64,000 nt of DNA from Coriolopsis trogii (taxonomy: Eukaryota; Basidiomycota; Agaricomycetes; Polyporales; Polyporaceae): positions 868,001-932,000 of the forward strand of contig JAHYIO010000004.1 in assembly GCA_020543525.1 (NCBI GenBank), read 5' to 3'. The translations under genes were made by a program, and so were the position numbers. Of the stretch, positions 61,869 to 64,000 are shown one piece after another. The stretch's first letter is position 1; each line of letters opens with the position of its first letter. The notes below the pieces were generated by a model. It was not told the origin of the DNA and did not search any database. It worked only from the letters and a program-made list of their open reading frames with translations.

Positions 61869-64000
61869 GCATTTAGATATCTATAACCCAAGAGATCAGT
61901 AAAGTGATCAAGCGTAAGATAACAATATAGCAATGCAAGATGCGGCTTATGCAGCCGATGCGAGGACCATGTAGTGGAGTGTGGAGGAAAAACAATATGT
62001 CTACTCCATTGTGATATCAACAAGGCAAGCCGTGCGGGTCAGTAAGAGAGGCTTGCACTGGGGTCCAGTGGCGCAATAGCAGCGAGCGTACGCACCTGAA
62101 CGTCAAACTCTCGATGCCCGTACGTGTGCGCGTGAGAATACGGCCTTTGTCCTCTTGTAAATCAGCCGGCGGAGGAAAGAGAAAGTAATGGCAGCGGACC
62201 AGACTGTGGCGCAAGTGCAACAGAAATCTTCAACAGCCTGGGGATGCCGTATGAACCAAAACCACCCACTGGCAACTGCATTCTCGGCAGCCTGAATACT
62301 CGGGTAGAGCGGCGATTTCTCCTTGTACTCCGGTGCAACTTGACAAGCCAAAGGATCATGATGTCACTCGCCTTGTATTGTGACCTTGACCTCAAGGGAG
62401 TTGGGATCCGCAGTAGAGTATGGATATGAGGAGATCATCAAGAGGTAGACAAAAAGTCGTTGGTGATGGTGGTGGTGGTGTGGTGTTCGACGGGCGCTTG
62501 ACTCGTGTCTGGCGTCACGACTGGAGGCGGACTCCCACTTAGACATCAGCTCCGACAGATCCAACCCTCGCTTTTTGCTGGCTATGGCCACTCGAGCGCC
62601 CCCTGCCCCTCAACAAAGGACAGCAGGGAACTCCCGAGAGCCGTAACCGGACCTGAGCCTGTTTGAGATCGAAGTAATCATGGGGAGTACCATGGCGTGT
62701 ACTTACGAGTAAATCGATCCAAGCGAGCGCCGAGAACTATTAGAGGAAGTTGGCGCTTGCTCCACTGCTCCGCGTTTTGGAGGTTCAACTTGAACATCGT
62801 CTATCCATCCACCACTACATGGTCTCGGCGTAGTTGCCAGCCTGGCTACCCATCGAGGACTTCACGGACACTGCTCACATTCTCCGTTGTGTCTGATTCC
62901 GAATCGGAGGTCTATATCTGCCAGTGGTGACTCGACGGCCGGCGTTACGTCTGTGCCACAATTGATCTCGTTGGGAGGGCTGAAAGCTGATGAGTGCGGG
63001 TGTGGTCTGGAAATGTCAGGAAGGAGAGAGCTAGGAGAGAAAAAAATGCAGTCATTGAAACCCTTTTTGTAGGTTTGGCTGACGGAACGCCATGCTTGTC
63101 ACGCCATTCAGGCTGGCGCGCAAATGAAAAATCGTCACCGGGTGAAGTGTTCAAGGTATGGCAGCTCAGCAGATTGAGTTATTTTAGTGAAGCTACGCAG
63201 GGCCGAATGTACCAGGTCTGGTATCCTTCTTCAACAAAACCAAAACCAAAGTTGGCAGCAGTGCTGGATCGGTCCGGTGGTTTCGTTTCACCTGACTGTG
63301 CCGTGCCGGCCGGTGGATTGTAGTCTCATGGGTTGCTCGCTGCTCAATCATAGACTGCGGCTCATCGATTTCCTATTGAATTGTATCCGTCAGCCGTAAA
63401 GCTCAATGTGGTCTGCACATTGCTCAGGGTCCTCTGCAAAGATCGATATCGTTCTTGCGTAGATATTTGTTCTGATGACTACTTCTCCGGCACAAGCATC
63501 CCCTGAGCTGATGATATGGCACCTGTATTTGCACGATACAGCAACTGTCTCGAGTCCCATTAGTGGTATTCGAAACAGTTTCTTTATTAGAAGATAACTA
63601 ATGATGCACTTTTTAACCACCACCTAACCTATCATACGCAATTTGTTCTTGCTTAACACATCCTCTCATTTGCCTGAAGGATGCCCTATATAGCTATATG
63701 CAAGTCCCTATTAAAGTAATATGACAGAACTCGCGCCCTTTCCGGGCTACTGATAGAGATAGAATAGTAGTGCCGACACGACCGGACCGACTCACAGTGC
63801 CCGGCCTATCCAGAACGTTTGATAACTTAGATTGCCTCCTCCGACGTTGAGGTTCGGGACTGAATGTGACAGATATGATATGGCTCTATAATCATACGGT
63901 ACTCCCATATCAACCAGGTCATAGCTAATAGCTCTTCACTGTCCTTCCAGTCACTACACATAGAAAACAACGCCGTGGTCAACATCCCCTACCATATCCA
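61869..64000. other. No convincing gene (2.1 kb)
   Basis: Only short frames. On the minus strand, 62103-62351 reads LACQVAPEYKEKSPLYPSI... with a hydrophobic end; I recognise no family and do not call it. Confidence 0.4.

Noticed and set aside
62455..62485. GGT-rich run (TGGTGATGGTGGTGG), considered as a microsatellite
   Set aside because: Too short to be called a meaningful repeat.

Overview
This is fungal nuclear DNA, most likely from an agaricomycete basidiomycete (Polyporales would fit; order is inference). Genes are split by many 50-70 nt introns with GT(A/G)(A/C)GT donors. The content is that of a tetrapolar B (P/R) mating-type region: STE3-type pheromone receptors, short CaaX-ending pheromone precursors, and a CLA4-type PAK kinase nearby.

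Layout. 0-1.3 kb: 5'-truncated DUF6533-like membrane protein. 3.4-20.8 kb: receptor core with four intact STE3 receptors in the order + - + - (two convergent pairs) and five pheromone precursors whose C-termini usually carry an aromatic residue just before a CIIA/CTIA/CVIA box. 21.5-25.6 kb: two F-box/LRR-like genes, the second frameshifted, with unclear ORFs between. 26.7-60 kb: seven further pheromone precursors of a second subfamily, all ending GSHS(G/S)CVIA, most in divergent pairs, scattered among ordinary genes: a CsbD/Hmp1-like stress protein, a single-pass membrane protein, mitochondrial ribosomal protein uS19m, F-box genes, a disordered protein, CNOT11, CLA4 and a Tps3/Tsl1-like trehalose-synthase subunit with a degenerate phosphatase domain. 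60.4-61.9 kb: another F-box-like gene. The last 2 kb show nothing convincing.

How it works together. Pheromone precursors are farnesylated at the CaaX cysteine, trimmed and exported. They activate STE3 receptors of a compatible partner, and the pathway controls nuclear migration and clamp fusion. With 12 precursors and 4 receptors in one haplotype, the locus looks strongly expanded. Receptors 1 and 3 share one exon pattern and receptors 2 and 4 another, which points to duplication of a convergent receptor pair. The seven GSHS-type precursors look like a separate, recently amplified group whose cognate receptor is not obvious. Intron boundaries were placed by hand from frame, splice consensus and agreement between paralogues. 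All genes described as spliced keep an open frame from start to stop, but no transcript data were available.
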